Origin: Silvimonas amylolytica
GTDB lineage: Bacteria; Pseudomonadota; Gammaproteobacteria; Burkholderiales; Chitinibacteraceae
Length of the DNA stretch: 64,000 nucleotides
Direction of reading: 5' to 3'
Assembly: GCF_014645555.1 (NCBI RefSeq)
Contig: NZ_BMLY01000005.1
Location: forward strand, 1 to 64,000
Shown piece after piece: positions 26,679-35,788 of this stretch (within the stretch, counting starts at the first letter, position 1; each line of letters opens with the position of its first letter). The notes beneath the pieces were generated by a model that worked only from the letters and a program-made list of their open reading frames with translations, was not told where the DNA came from and ran no database searches. A program made the position numbers and the translations under genes.

Positions 26679-27071
26679 CGGGTTTTGACCGATCACGTGG
26701 AGAAGATGGTCGTGCGTTCCCCAGTCGGTTACCCCAAGGCCGAGTTCAATCTGCGGGGAGATAACGGTGCAGCCACGGGTGGTCTGGCCGTGGACTCCAA
26801 CCTTGGCTGGAAAGGTCCCGAGTCTTATGTAGCAAGACCCGCAAGAGCGTTACGACATTTTCATGAACAACTACACAGAGCACACCGGGACGCTGGTGAC
26901 GTTCAACAAGGCAATCAAGGATTTGATGGCCACGTACGTGAAGTATCCGCCCGCAAACGGCAGAGCGAGAGCTACACCAGCGCGATCACGCTCTCGCAAT
27001 ACCAGCGCTTTCAGTACATCCGGGAGCAGTTATCCAGGGAAGGTTTCAGCATTCCGATGCCTTCGGGTTGA
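26679..27071 (+). pseudogene. C-terminal remnant of an arylsulfatase, frameshifted
   Basis: Three adjoining pieces read as the C-terminal end of one arylsulfatase. The first, in one frame, ends GWKGPESYVA (to ~26835). The second, in another frame after a TAG at 26830-26832, reads QDPQERYDIFMNNYTEHT and TLVTFNKAIKDLMATYVKYPP. The third, back in the first frame, reads RKRQSESYTSAITLSQYQR and FQYIREQLSREGFSIPMPSG before a stop. In this sulfatase group these segments normally follow one another continuously. A frameshift of one base near 26955 and a small deletion near 26832 explain the breaks. The N-terminal three quarters with the active site are gone. Assignment rests on my recollection of the conserved C-terminus. 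Confidence 0.68.
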
Positions 27072-27091
27072 TATGACCTGACGGTATCACC

Positions 27092-27121
27092 ACCCACCCC
27101 GAGCGCGCGTCCGGGGTGGGT
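27092..27121. terminator. GC-rich hairpin after the sulfatase remnant
   Basis: ACCCACCCCG pairs with CGGGGTGGGT (10 bases, 10-base loop), 20 bases past the remnant's stop. It is probably the old gene's terminator. No T-run follows. Confidence 0.5.
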
Positions 27122-27367
27122 ATGTGATGGTTTCCGGGTTTATCGCACCACGCCCAAGCCATGGAGACGCCGACTGCCGAGGCAGTGCCGGGCAACGTCA
27201 AGGCCGTGCGTGTTGAGTACGGCTCAAAAGCCGACTCCGCCCGATTCTAGCCATTCCAGTCTTCATCCGGTCCGGCGCACAAGACGGGGCAGGCCTGGCA
27301 GGATGGGTGATCCGCCCGTTCAGATATCAAATGTTCCACATTGTTTTGACGCGACAGGAGTTGAAAG

Positions 27368-28354
27368 ATGTTTCTTGCCAGAGTCCTTGCCAGTGTGATG
27401 TTGTTGCTGACCCTGACCAGTCCGGCGCGGGCGGCAGATGAGCCGCTCTCATTATGGAATGACAGCCCGTCGCGCAATGCCATCATCGACTTTGTGACGC
27501 GCACAACCACCAATGGCTCGTCGGATTTTCTGCCGCCCGAGCAGCGCGTTGCTGTTTTCGATAACGACGGCACGTTGTGGAGCGAACAACCCATGTATTT
27601 CCAGGGGTTGTTTGTCTTTGACCGTATTCGTGAACTGGCTCCCCAGCACCCGGAATGGAAGACGAAGGAGCCCTATGCCTCCATTCTGAAAGGGGATTAC
27701 AAAAAAGCGCTGGCCGGTGGCGACAAAGCACTCATTACCCTGGTGATGGCAACGCACGCAGGCATGACTGCGGATGAGTTTTCCAGCATCGTCGCGCAAT
27801 GGCTTGCGACCGCAGAACACCCCACGCTGAAACGCCATTACACCGAACTGGTGTACGCCCCCATGCTGCAATTGCTCGATTACCTGCGTGCAAATGGCTA
27901 CAAGACGTTCATTGTGTCTGGCGGCGGCATTGAGTTCATGCGCGTGTTTGCAGAGAAAACCTACGGTATTCCGCCAGAGCAAACCATTGGTAGCAGTATC
28001 AAGACGAAGTTTGAAATGAAAGACGGCAAGCCGCAGATTATCCGCCTGCCGCAGATTGATTTCGTCAATGACGGGCCAGGCAAGCCAGTGGGGATCGCCC
28101 GCTTTATCGGGCGTAAACCAGTGATGGCTTTTGGCAATTCGGATGGCGATATCCAGATGCTGCAATACACCACCGGGGGTAGCGGCCCGCATCTGGGGGT
28201 CATCGTCCACCATACGGATGCCACGCGAGAAGTGGCCTATGACCGGCAGTCTTCCGTGGGCAAGCTGGATAAAGGTCTGGATATCGCCGCCGCCAATGGC
28301 TGGATCCTGGTCGATATGAAGCACGACTGGAAAAAGGTGTATCCATTCGAGTAG
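27368..28354 (+). CDS. Periplasmic HAD-superfamily phosphatase
   Basis: A 328-residue exported hydrolase. The signal peptide ends near PARA|ADEP (residue 22). The HAD motif I is VFDNDGTLW, with nucleophile Asp65 and acid Asp67. Motif II is the serine in TFIVSGGGIEFM, and the late acidic motif is MAFGNSDGDIQM. Fold and motifs match phosphoserine-phosphatase-like HADs that remove phosphate from small molecules, here outside the cytoplasm. ATG at 27368 follows AGGAG by 7 bases. It precedes an arylsulfatase by 150 bases in the same direction, a pairing that suggests joint processing of one compound. The substrate is unknown. Confidence 0.87.
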   Translation: MFLARVLASVMLLLTLTSPARAADEPLSLWNDSPSRNAIIDFVTRTTTNGSSDFLPPEQRVAVFDNDGTLWSEQPMYFQGLFVFDRIRELAPQHPEWKTKEPYASILKGDYKKALAGGDKALITLVMATHAGMTADEFSSIVAQWLATAEHPTLKRHYTELVYAPMLQLLDYLRANGYKTFIVSGGGIEFMRVFAEKTYGIPPEQTIGSSIKTKFEMKDGKPQIIRLPQIDFVNDGPGKPVGIARFIGRKPVMAFGNSDGDIQMLQYTTGGSGPHLGVIVHHTDATREVAYDRQSSVGKLDKGLDIAAANGWILVDMKHDWKKVYPFE

Positions 28355-28503
28355 GGACGGGTGGGCGTGGTGGCTATCCAGGCCTTCTTCGGTGAGCTGA
28401 AAAGCCCTGTGCTATACAGACTCCAACCCGACGATGACCCGCGCTGCGCTCAGCGGTCACTCGATTTGCGGGATTGTCTTCCAGAAGATAGGGCGTCTTG
28501 ATC

Positions 28504-30039
28504 ATGCGTATTGTGAGAAATATCTTGTTGTCTCTGGGCCTCGTGATGGCGGCCATGGCTTCGGCGATGGCTGCAGACAAGCCCAATATTGTCGTCATCA
28601 TGGTCGATGATATGGCGCCTATGGACGTGTCGGCCTACAACCGTGGCCTTGGCGCTGTCACCACCCCCAATATTGATCGCATTGCCAAAGAAGGGGTGAT
28701 GATCTCGGACTATTACGCCCAGCCCAGTTGTACCGCGGGGCGCGCAGCGTTCATCACCGGGCAATATCCTATCCGCACGGGTCTGACTGCCGTGGGCCAA
28801 CCGGGCGCCAAAATCGGCCTGCAAGCCAGTGATGTCACCCTGGCGCAGTTGCTCAAGGCCGAAGGGTATGCGACCGGTATGTTTGGCAAATCTCACGTGG
28901 GTGATCGCGATGAATACCTGCCCACCGTGCACGGGTTCGATGAGTTCTACGGTTTTCTTTATCACTTGAACGTGATGGAAGTGGCAGAAATGACCAACTT
29001 CCCGAAAGACCCGAAGTTCCCCGGGATTCCCCGCAACATGATTCACGCGGTGGCAACCAATACAGATGACCCCACCGAAGAGCCACGCTGGGGACGGGTC
29101 GGCAAGCAGAAAATCACGGATGAAGGCCCGCTGACCATTGAGCGGATGAAGACCGTTGATGACACGTTCACTGATATGTCGATTGACTGGATCAAAAAGC
29201 AGAAGGCTGCCAACAAGCCGTTCTTCCTGTGGTTTAACCCGTCACGCATGCACCAGAAGATTCACGTCAGCGATCAGTGGCTGGGCAAGAGTGGCCATAC
29301 CGAATACACCGATGCGGTCATGCAACTGGATTCACTGGTAGGCAAGCTGCTGGATACGCTTGATCAGCAAGGTTTGAGCAAAAACACCATTGTTTTGTTT
29401 ACCTCTGACAACGGGGTGAACCTGTCGCACTGGCCGGATTCCGGTGCCGCTTCGTTCCGGGGCGAGAAAGGGCTGACCTGGGATGGCGGCTTCCGGGTGC
29501 CCATGCTGGCCCGCTGGCCGGACCACATCAAACCGGACACCTGGACCGGCGAGTTCATGACTTCTGAAGACTGGGTGCCGACGCTGATGGCGGCAGTGGG
29601 CAAGCCAGATGTCAAAACCCAATTGCTGACTGGCCTGAAGGTGGGTGACCGCACCTTCAAAAACCACCTGGACGGCTACAACCAGCTAGACATGCTGACT
29701 CAGCCTGGTGGCAAGTCCAAACGGCATGAGTTCTTCTACTTTGCCGAAACCAGCATGAACGCAGTCCGGGTTGATCAATGGAAAATCCACACGGCCATCA
29801 AGGACAAGTGGATGGAGGCCGCCAGCCAGGTTCCAGGCGGGTTGGTGATCGACATCAAGATTGATCCCTATGAACGCTCGCCCGAAGCCGGTGACCATTT
29901 CCGCTGGCAGCAACAGCGCAGCTGGGTGATTCCCATCCTGCAGCCGTACATTGAGGCGTTCCAGAAGAGCATGAAAGATTTCCCGCCCTCGCAAAAAGGC
30001 TCGCCGGGGATCGGCATGGCTTCGATGGACGATGACTGA
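28504..30039 (+). CDS. Periplasmic arylsulfatase
   Basis: A 511-residue type I sulfatase. A signal peptide ends near MASAMA|ADKP. The metal site begins with IVVIMVDDMAP. The formylglycine motif is CTAGR at Cys76, in PSCTAGRAAFITGQYPIRTG, with Ala where the consensus CxPxR has Pro. Further marks are GKSHVGDRDEYLPTVHGFDE and LFTSDNG(V). It should hydrolyse a sulfate ester after maturation by a formylglycine-generating enzyme, which is not in this window. ATG at 28504 is used; a TTG two codons earlier is weaker. It lies downstream of the HAD gene and is followed by a hairpin. Confidence 0.9.
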   Translation: MRIVRNILLSLGLVMAAMASAMAADKPNIVVIMVDDMAPMDVSAYNRGLGAVTTPNIDRIAKEGVMISDYYAQPSCTAGRAAFITGQYPIRTGLTAVGQPGAKIGLQASDVTLAQLLKAEGYATGMFGKSHVGDRDEYLPTVHGFDEFYGFLYHLNVMEVAEMTNFPKDPKFPGIPRNMIHAVATNTDDPTEEPRWGRVGKQKITDEGPLTIERMKTVDDTFTDMSIDWIKKQKAANKPFFLWFNPSRMHQKIHVSDQWLGKSGHTEYTDAVMQLDSLVGKLLDTLDQQGLSKNTIVLFTSDNGVNLSHWPDSGAASFRGEKGLTWDGGFRVPMLARWPDHIKPDTWTGEFMTSEDWVPTLMAAVGKPDVKTQLLTGLKVGDRTFKNHLDGYNQLDMLTQPGGKSKRHEFFYFAETSMNAVRVDQWKIHTAIKDKWMEAASQVPGGLVIDIKIDPYERSPEAGDHFRWQQQRSWVIPILQPYIEAFQKSMKDFPPSQKGSPGIGMASMDDD

Positions 30040-30083
30040 TCTCCGTGTGCCAATGAGTGCGGCCTGATCAACCGGACCAGGCT

Positions 30084-30108
30084 GCCCCGGCGCTGTACGT
30101 ACCGGGGC
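30084..30108 (+). terminator. Hairpin after the arylsulfatase gene
   Basis: GCCCCGG pairs with CCGGGGC around an 11-base loop, 44 bases past the stop, with TTGCTTTGGTTT following. A weak but plausible terminator. Confidence 0.5.
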
Positions 30109-30268
30109 TTGCTTTGGTTTACCTGGTCACACGTTCAAACCCAGGCAGTTTCCAGATATCGGACAACATCTCTTGCCTGGGGGTGGTCGATGCACAGAAT
30201 GGCGTGGAAACAGCCTGTCGGACGAGATGATCACGGGAAAGCGGCCATTGGCGTTGTTCAAAGGCGGA

Positions 30269-31081
30269 TCATTTCGGGAACAACAGTGTTGCCAGCAATC
30301 GCACACCCCAACCGTGCGCGCCAGAATCTGGCGAGTCTGCCCAATAGCGCAGCCCGCCGCCCAGGCTGACGGGCTGATTGCCAAATTTCACCAGCTTGGT
30401 GATCTGTCCGTTAATGGGAACAGACCATTGGCGATTGCGCCAGTCATAGGTGGATTCCGTATTCAGCGAATACGTCCAGGCATCCTTGGTGGTATAGGCC
30501 AGAAAGGGTTGCACGAAGGTCGCGTTGACTTCCGGGCGGTCGCTTTTCCCGGCAAATGACCAGATGTGATTGGCCAGCGCGCCGTAGGTCCAGCCATGGT
30601 CTTGCCAAAGCAGCACTGCGGTAGGGCCAGCGCCCCATTTCTCGGCGCCAAGTGCACTATTGGTATCGGTGGGGAGCAACAAGACCGGGCCCACACCCCA
30701 GATCAGGCCGCTGGCTGTTGGTTTTTGCGGCGAAAAGAAAAAGCTCTGCACGACATCGCCCAAGCCGCTTTGTGTGCCGCCATCTGGCGTGATGTCGGTT
30801 TGTGACTGGATCGGCACAATGGTGCGCGAGATCAGGTTCCACTCATCATTCAGGTGGAACGGTATGACTGGCTGGAAATTAAGCAGGTACCTGTCGCCAT
30901 CCCGTGCCGGGCCAATGTCGTCATCGTAATTGAACTGGAAGGGCACGCTGATGAGCGCCGCGACCGGGTTACTCAGTTGCTGGGCCAGATCGGCGTTGTC
31001 TTGTGCCAGCGCCTGCGTGGCGGGGAAAAGCAGGAGCGCCGTGCCGGCGGCTCGCGTACTGGTGAAGAAATTTCTGAACAT
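30269..31081 (-). CDS. Outer-membrane beta-barrel transporter-like protein
   Basis: 270 residues with a signal peptide (cleavage near TQALA|QDNA) and alternating strands ending in Phe-Pro-Lys. The segments SVPFQFNYDDDIG, NFQPVIPFHLNDEWNLISR and GLGDVVQSFFFSP match a family usually annotated only as 'transporter' or neuromedin U-like. ANHIWSFAGKSDR and GLRYWADSPDSG are further family words. It probably forms a small outer-membrane channel. It is the last of three leftward envelope genes, 344 bases after the FadL-type gene, and faces the sulfatase gene end-to-end. Confidence 0.78.
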   Translation of the reverse strand: MFRNFFTSTRAAGTALLLFPATQALAQDNADLAQQLSNPVAALISVPFQFNYDDDIGPARDGDRYLLNFQPVIPFHLNDEWNLISRTIVPIQSQTDITPDGGTQSGLGDVVQSFFFSPQKPTASGLIWGVGPVLLLPTDTNSALGAEKWGAGPTAVLLWQDHGWTYGALANHIWSFAGKSDRPEVNATFVQPFLAYTTKDAWTYSLNTESTYDWRNRQWSVPINGQITKLVKFGNQPVSLGGGLRYWADSPDSGAHGWGVRLLATLLFPK

Positions 31082-31425
31082 GCCATTCCTCTGGACGAAT
31101 ACTTTCAGGTCAGTCGGGCAAACTGCCGCCCTGAATGGGCAATCTGGCTGTCTGTTGCAGGGCGGGCGAAGTGGCGTAGTGACGCGCGGCTCAAGCCATG
31201 AGTTGTGAAATCCAGACCACCAGCCAGCGGTGTTGGCTGACCAGTAGACGGTCGCGGCATGACGGACTAACGGCCAACAGCCAGCCCGTAAGATGTGTGC
31301 CAGGCCCGCAAGCAGGCCGGCTAAAGGTGCAGGCGTCGACGTGCAATACCGGCGAGCCCTACACAGGAATCATAGTTAAGGATTCCGGGCAGGCAAGCGC
31401 GGCCCCACGGCCAGACACTGCGGCC
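31082..31425. other. Gene-free stretch between two outer-membrane protein genes
   Basis: 344 bases with no supported gene. It separates two leftward barrels and likely contains a promoter for the second. No clear terminator is seen. Confidence 0.4.
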
Positions 31426-32640
31426 TCAGAACGCGCGGGAATAATTCAGCGCCACGAAGAACAGATCGCCCGTATCAAACGCGCCCTTGATGGTCGGGTT
31501 CTGCACGCCATTACCCTGCATGCGCAGATATTCAAAGGTCGCGCCGACGGCAGACTGGGCGTCGAGCTTGTATTGGGCGCCGGTACCAAAGCGCCACGCC
31601 GCGCCGGCTGGCATGGTCAGTGAGCCATCGCCCTGGTTTTTGTACATGGAGGAATCCCAGGCAATGCCACCATCAATGCGCCATTTCTCATCTGGCCGGT
31701 ATTGCAAGCCGACGGCCACATGCCCGGTATCTTGCAGACGGCTGCCGCTTTGCGTCTGGATGCTGCCAATCTCTACCGTACTGTCTGAATAGGCCGACCA
31801 GTCTTGCCAGCCCAGATTGCCCATGATGGCAAACTGGCGGTTGATATCGTGATACGCGCTGAACATGACCTGTTGGGGCGTATTGACCAACGCGGCCAGT
31901 GGCAACGAGAACGTGTCAGTGATGGTGGCGCCGGTAGCCGGGAAGGTATGGGTGAAGACGATCTTGTCATCAATGGCAAAGTGGTAGTCGGTCTTGCTGG
32001 TGTAGGTCAGGCCAAAGCGCGTGGCCGGATCGGCATCATACAAAACGCCCAGATGGGCGTTCAGGGCCCAGTCGTGATCCTTGCTCTTTTGCTCGCCCTC
32101 TACGCTGTCATGCTTGAGCGAGAAATACCCGTAGCTGATCCCTACGCCTGCGCCGACGGACCATTGATCATTGAGCCGGTACGCCGCAGTGGGCTGGATG
32201 TTGAGCGCTGTCAGCGTGGCATCGGTCACGAGGCCGGAGGCAGCCCAGTCGCCATAGTGCAAAGCCAGACCGAAATTGCCATACATGCCTACGCCCAGCT
32301 TGAGCCGGTCATCGACAGAGTGGCTCCAGAAAAAACTGGCGGAAGGGAAGGGTTCCAGCACATTGCCGGGGCTGGCGCCGCTGATCTGGGCGTCATTGTC
32401 GAGGTGGTAACTACTGTTACCGGCCAGCACCTGGACTCCGGTGGTGAGTTGATCTCCGGCCAGATGGGTCATGCCCGCCGGGTTACCCAGAATGGTGGTG
32501 GCATCCTGCGCGCGTGCCGCGCTACCGGCATTGGCAAGGCCGACTTCCGGGCCAGCGGTTTCGTACAGATAGATCCCACCGGCTTTTACTTGTGAGGCTG
32601 CTGCAGCTGCGAGCAGCGCGACCAACTGGATGTTTTTCAT
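31426..32640 (-). CDS. OmpP1/FadL-family outer-membrane transporter
   Basis: A 404-residue outer-membrane barrel for hydrophobic substrates. The signal peptide ends near SQVKA|GGIY. The FadL N-terminal hatch region is clear: GLANAGSAARAQDATTILGNPAGM. It ends in a beta-strand with terminal Phe (FFVALNYSRAF), the BAM signal. FadL proteins take up long-chain fatty acids or aromatic hydrocarbons by lateral diffusion. The start at 32640 is chosen over one at 32667 because the signal peptide begins there. Its position inside the sulfatase/DUF1254 island suggests that the island's substrate is lipophilic. Confidence 0.9.
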   Translation of the reverse strand: MKNIQLVALLAAAAASQVKAGGIYLYETAGPEVGLANAGSAARAQDATTILGNPAGMTHLAGDQLTTGVQVLAGNSSYHLDNDAQISGASPGNVLEPFPSASFFWSHSVDDRLKLGVGMYGNFGLALHYGDWAASGLVTDATLTALNIQPTAAYRLNDQWSVGAGVGISYGYFSLKHDSVEGEQKSKDHDWALNAHLGVLYDADPATRFGLTYTSKTDYHFAIDDKIVFTHTFPATGATITDTFSLPLAALVNTPQQVMFSAYHDINRQFAIMGNLGWQDWSAYSDSTVEIGSIQTQSGSRLQDTGHVAVGLQYRPDEKWRIDGGIAWDSSMYKNQGDGSLTMPAGAAWRFGTGAQYKLDAQSAVGATFEYLRMQGNGVQNPTIKGAFDTGDLFFVALNYSRAF

Positions 32641-32709
32641 GACGCGATTCCAGATGTGGGCGACCAAAGGACATCAGGTGGCCGTTAATTTGATGGCTGA
32701 AAGGTGATT

Positions 32710-33915
32710 TCAGAGCAGTGCACCCATTAATTTGGCAAGCACCACCTTGAGCGGAAACTGGGTCAGGCAAACAATCAAAAACGGCACCGCCGCAGGCAAG
32801 GCAATCAACAAGATGCCGCCCTTGCCAAAAGGAAATAGCCGCATTTGTTTGACTGCCTGATAGATCGTCTGCACATCTGCCACGGGGCCCAGCTCCGGGG
32901 AATCCAGGATGGGTTCGTCTTCCACCTGCTGGCGACCAATCCAGCGCTGATCGACCAGCCGATGGTGGTGACTGACCAGCACGCCGTATTGCAGCAAGCC
33001 CTGCCGTTTCAGCTTGGCCAGAGGTATTGCCAGCGGAAGAAATGGCAACAGGAACAACAACGTAATCAGCACCACTGCGACCAGCATCTCCAGGCGTAAC
33101 TGCGTCACGGTCAGCCCCTGGTACACCATTTCCTCGGCAAATGAGGCGGCAATGACCGAGGCCAGCGCCAATGCCACCAGACTGAATGTATTGACCATGT
33201 ATTTGGTAAAAGCCAGCCCGGCCGCCTGATCGGGATGCGTCGGCAACAATTGCAAGGGCAATCGCACCAGCCGATGCAAGAGCAAGAGCAGCAAGATCGC
33301 CCGCCAGAGCCAGATCATGGCCAGTGCCACAAACAGCGGACGCACCACCAGTGCCACCCAGTAACCGGCAAAGGTGATGTGTTGGGCTGCTGCAGCGGAG
33401 CCCCAGGTGTGGTCTTCGAGTGCGGCATAAGCAATGCCCGCAATCGCCCAGGCCAGCACCACTGCCGTGATGATGATCCACGGGCCAGTCTGGTTTTTGA
33501 GGCGATTCACACTGGCCAGGAGTGCCTCGAAACCCGTCACACGTTCAGGCGGGACGAGCCCGGACTGGACAAAATAGCCCAGCAACGGCGGCAGACTTTG
33601 CTGAGCAATGCCCTCTGCCACCACCAGCAGCGGAATCGCGATCAGGCAACGCACATGAAACACGAAATGCCCGAGCACCGTCTCTGGCCCACCGCCGTAC
33701 CAGGCCTGGCCAGTGGCGATACTCCAGATGATGATGGGCAGCCAGGCAGCGGCGACAAACACGAGCACTCTGCGGCGGATGCCCAGGCTGTTTCGGGGAA
33801 TCAGCCCCAGTTTTTGCTGCAGACGAAAAGCCGGGTCATTGCGTATCAGTGACCATTGCCCGACAGGGTTGCTCGCGGGCCACTCACCCGTGGCATCAGG
33901 ATTAGGCTGCACCAA
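32710..33915 (-). CDS. Polytopic membrane protein of unknown function
   Basis: 401 residues with about six to seven hydrophobic segments (near 50-70, 90-105, 145-165, 185-215, 245-265, 280-305 and 375-395). I recognise no named family. A charged cytosolic-type stretch, HHHRLVDQRWIGRQQVEDEP, lies between the last two membrane regions. It begins a leftward set, 69 bases upstream of the FadL-type gene, and is divergent from a DUF1254 gene. It may be a transport partner or a membrane anchor for the exported enzymes. Function not assigned. Confidence 0.75.
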   Translation of the reverse strand: MVQPNPDATGEWPASNPVGQWSLIRNDPAFRLQQKLGLIPRNSLGIRRRVLVFVAAAWLPIIIWSIATGQAWYGGGPETVLGHFVFHVRCLIAIPLLVVAEGIAQQSLPPLLGYFVQSGLVPPERVTGFEALLASVNRLKNQTGPWIIITAVVLAWAIAGIAYAALEDHTWGSAAAAQHITFAGYWVALVVRPLFVALAMIWLWRAILLLLLLHRLVRLPLQLLPTHPDQAAGLAFTKYMVNTFSLVALALASVIAASFAEEMVYQGLTVTQLRLEMLVAVVLITLLFLLPFLPLAIPLAKLKRQGLLQYGVLVSHHHRLVDQRWIGRQQVEDEPILDSPELGPVADVQTIYQAVKQMRLFPFGKGGILLIALPAAVPFLIVCLTQFPLKVVLAKLMGALL

Positions 33916-34303
33916 GTTGTACGCTCCTTCTGCTGTCTGATCAGTCCTGGGCCGGAGTACGGGCGAATCGCATAAACCAGCATATAAACAGAATGTCGAT
34001 TTGGCGCCAGGAATTCACCAGAACCACGCCTGGCCGATTTGGGGTAATCCGTTGCAGCCTCGATGGTGTTTACAAGCCTGCAGGCCGCCAAACAGGGCGG
34101 CCCGGAAGGGACGCTGACAGCTGACGGCGAGTGCGCTGGTCTGGCCTCGTACGTTGCACTCATGGTTCTCCCGTCTATGCTGATTGAGAGCCCGTCGTAC
34201 TTTTTTGTTGATCAGTCGCAGGCTACACATCCCCTTGAGCGGCGCTCGGCTATGCCTGTTCCAGAGCGTCGTCACACCGCATTGGCCCGTCAGGAGAATT
34301 CAA
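33916..34303. other. Divergent promoter region between the membrane protein and DUF1254 genes
   Basis: 388 bases that must hold promoters in both directions. No supported gene and no exact repeat is visible. AGGAG at 34292-34296 sets the start of the rightward gene. Confidence 0.4.
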
Positions 34304-35734
34304 TTGCTTACCGCTCGTAAAACGTTGTTGGTCATGACACTGATTGCTGCAAGCCTGGCAAGCAGTGCGCCGGTCTGGGCCAAGGACTGGCCTGATCCGC
34401 TGCTCAAAACTGCGGGCACACCGGAGAACGTGGCCAAAGGCATGGAATACGATGCCTACGAACTGGGGTTATCCGCCTACGCCTGGGGGTACCCACTGGT
34501 ACGGATGGAGCGTGTCGTGCGGGAGTACACCGACGTACCCAGCCCCAAGCCAGACACCAGCTACCGTGCACCCATGAACCAGATCGGCTGGGCCCGTGAG
34601 CTGGCCACGCCAAAAGCACTGGATATGCCCACGGCCAATAACGACACCGCCTACCTGAGCGCGGTGGTGGATCTGTCACATGGGCCCTATGTGTTATCGG
34701 TACCCGACACCCACGATCGCTACTACGTGGTGGATACCTTCAACATGTGGCAGGAGCTGGAACACTACATTGGCCGCCGTACTACCGGCACCAAGGCCGG
34801 CCGCTTTGCCCTGGTCGGGCCGGGCTGGAAGGGCAAGCTACCGGCTGGCGTGAAGCGCCTCGATATCAAGACCAGCAAGGTCTGGCTGTGGGGTCGTATC
34901 CGTGTCTCGCCGGGCGAGGACATGAACAAGCTGCACGCCTTGCAGGATCAGTTTGATCTGCGTCCGCTTGCTGAACTGGGGAAGAAGAACTGGAAAGCAC
35001 CGGCGGCCTCGCTGACCCCGTTGCCAGAGATTGGTGATGATCCGCTTGGCTTCTACACGCATCTGGCCGCTGCGCTGAAAGACAACCCGGTGCGCCCGGA
35101 TGACAAGGCGCTGTACGCGCAGTTTGAGCGGATAGGTCTGACCGACAAGGGCTTTGATCCCAGCAAACTCACTGATCCATAGAAAAAGGGGCTGATGCGG
35201 GCCATTCAGGATGCCCCGTTTATTCCGATCGCTGCGGTTGCCCAGGCTTCTGAGTCGCGGCAAGGCTGGAGCTTTAACCGTGGTCTGGACAGTTTTGGTT
35301 ACAACTACCCCATGAGAGCCGTAGTGGCCGGCGCGTATCTGGGCGGCAACGGCGAGAAAGAAGCAGTCTATCCGCTGCGTTATACCGACAGCCAGAACCA
35401 GCCGCTGGATGGGGCGAATGACTATACGGTGAAGTTCTCGGGCGAGCCCCCCAACAACGCGTTCTGGTCGCTGACCATTTACGATGCCACGACCAAGATG
35501 TTGATCGAGAATTCCATCAGCCGTTACAAGTTTGGCAGCGACACGAAAGGCATCAAGAAAAATGCCGATGGTAGCTTTACCGTCACGGTCTCGCCCAACA
35601 AACCAGCCGATGGCGGGAACTGGTTGCCTTCACCCAAGGGCGGGTTCTACGCCATTCTGCGTATCTACCAACCCAAGGAAGAAGTGTTGTCCGGTGCCTG
35701 GAAATTGCCGGAGTTTGAGCGTGTGAACAAATAG
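34304..35734 (+). pseudogene. DUF1254/DUF1214 exported protein interrupted by one in-frame TAG
   Basis: The reading frame runs from a TTG at 34304 (AGGAG, 7-base spacing) to 35734 without a frame change, except for a TAG at codon 293 (35180-35182). The first part has a signal peptide (near APVWA|KDWP) and the DUF1254 domain (ELGLSAYAWGYPLVRMERVV, PTANNDTAYLSAVVDLSHGP). The second part has DUF1214 (NNAFWSLTIYD, NWLPSPKGGFYAILRIYQP). The break lies in a linker, LTDP-TAG-KKGLMRAIQ, where one C-to-T change of CAG would restore the gene. Possibilities are a pseudogene, a sequencing error, or two separate polypeptides using the ATG at 35195. The paralogue next to it is intact. Confidence 0.82.
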
Positions 35735-35741
35735 CGGGATA

Positions 35742-35772
35742 ACAGCCCCGGCGCTACCCGCGTCGGGGCTGT
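35742..35772. terminator. Bidirectional hairpin between convergent DUF1254 genes
   Basis: ACAGCCCCG pairs with CGGGGCTGT (9 bases, 13-base loop) in the 54-base gap between the two stops. It can serve both genes. Confidence 0.65.
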
Positions 35773-35788
35773 CAACGGCTGGTCAGGC

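Noticed and set aside
27452-28324. 290-residue reverse open frame over the HAD gene
   Set aside because: Antisense to the HAD phosphatase with its signal peptide and motifs; no domain of its own.
35195-35734. Independent 179-residue DUF1214 gene
   Set aside because: Same frame as the upstream DUF1254 part, separated by one TAG, and it lacks a signal peptide of its own. A broken single gene is simpler, though separate translation is not excluded.
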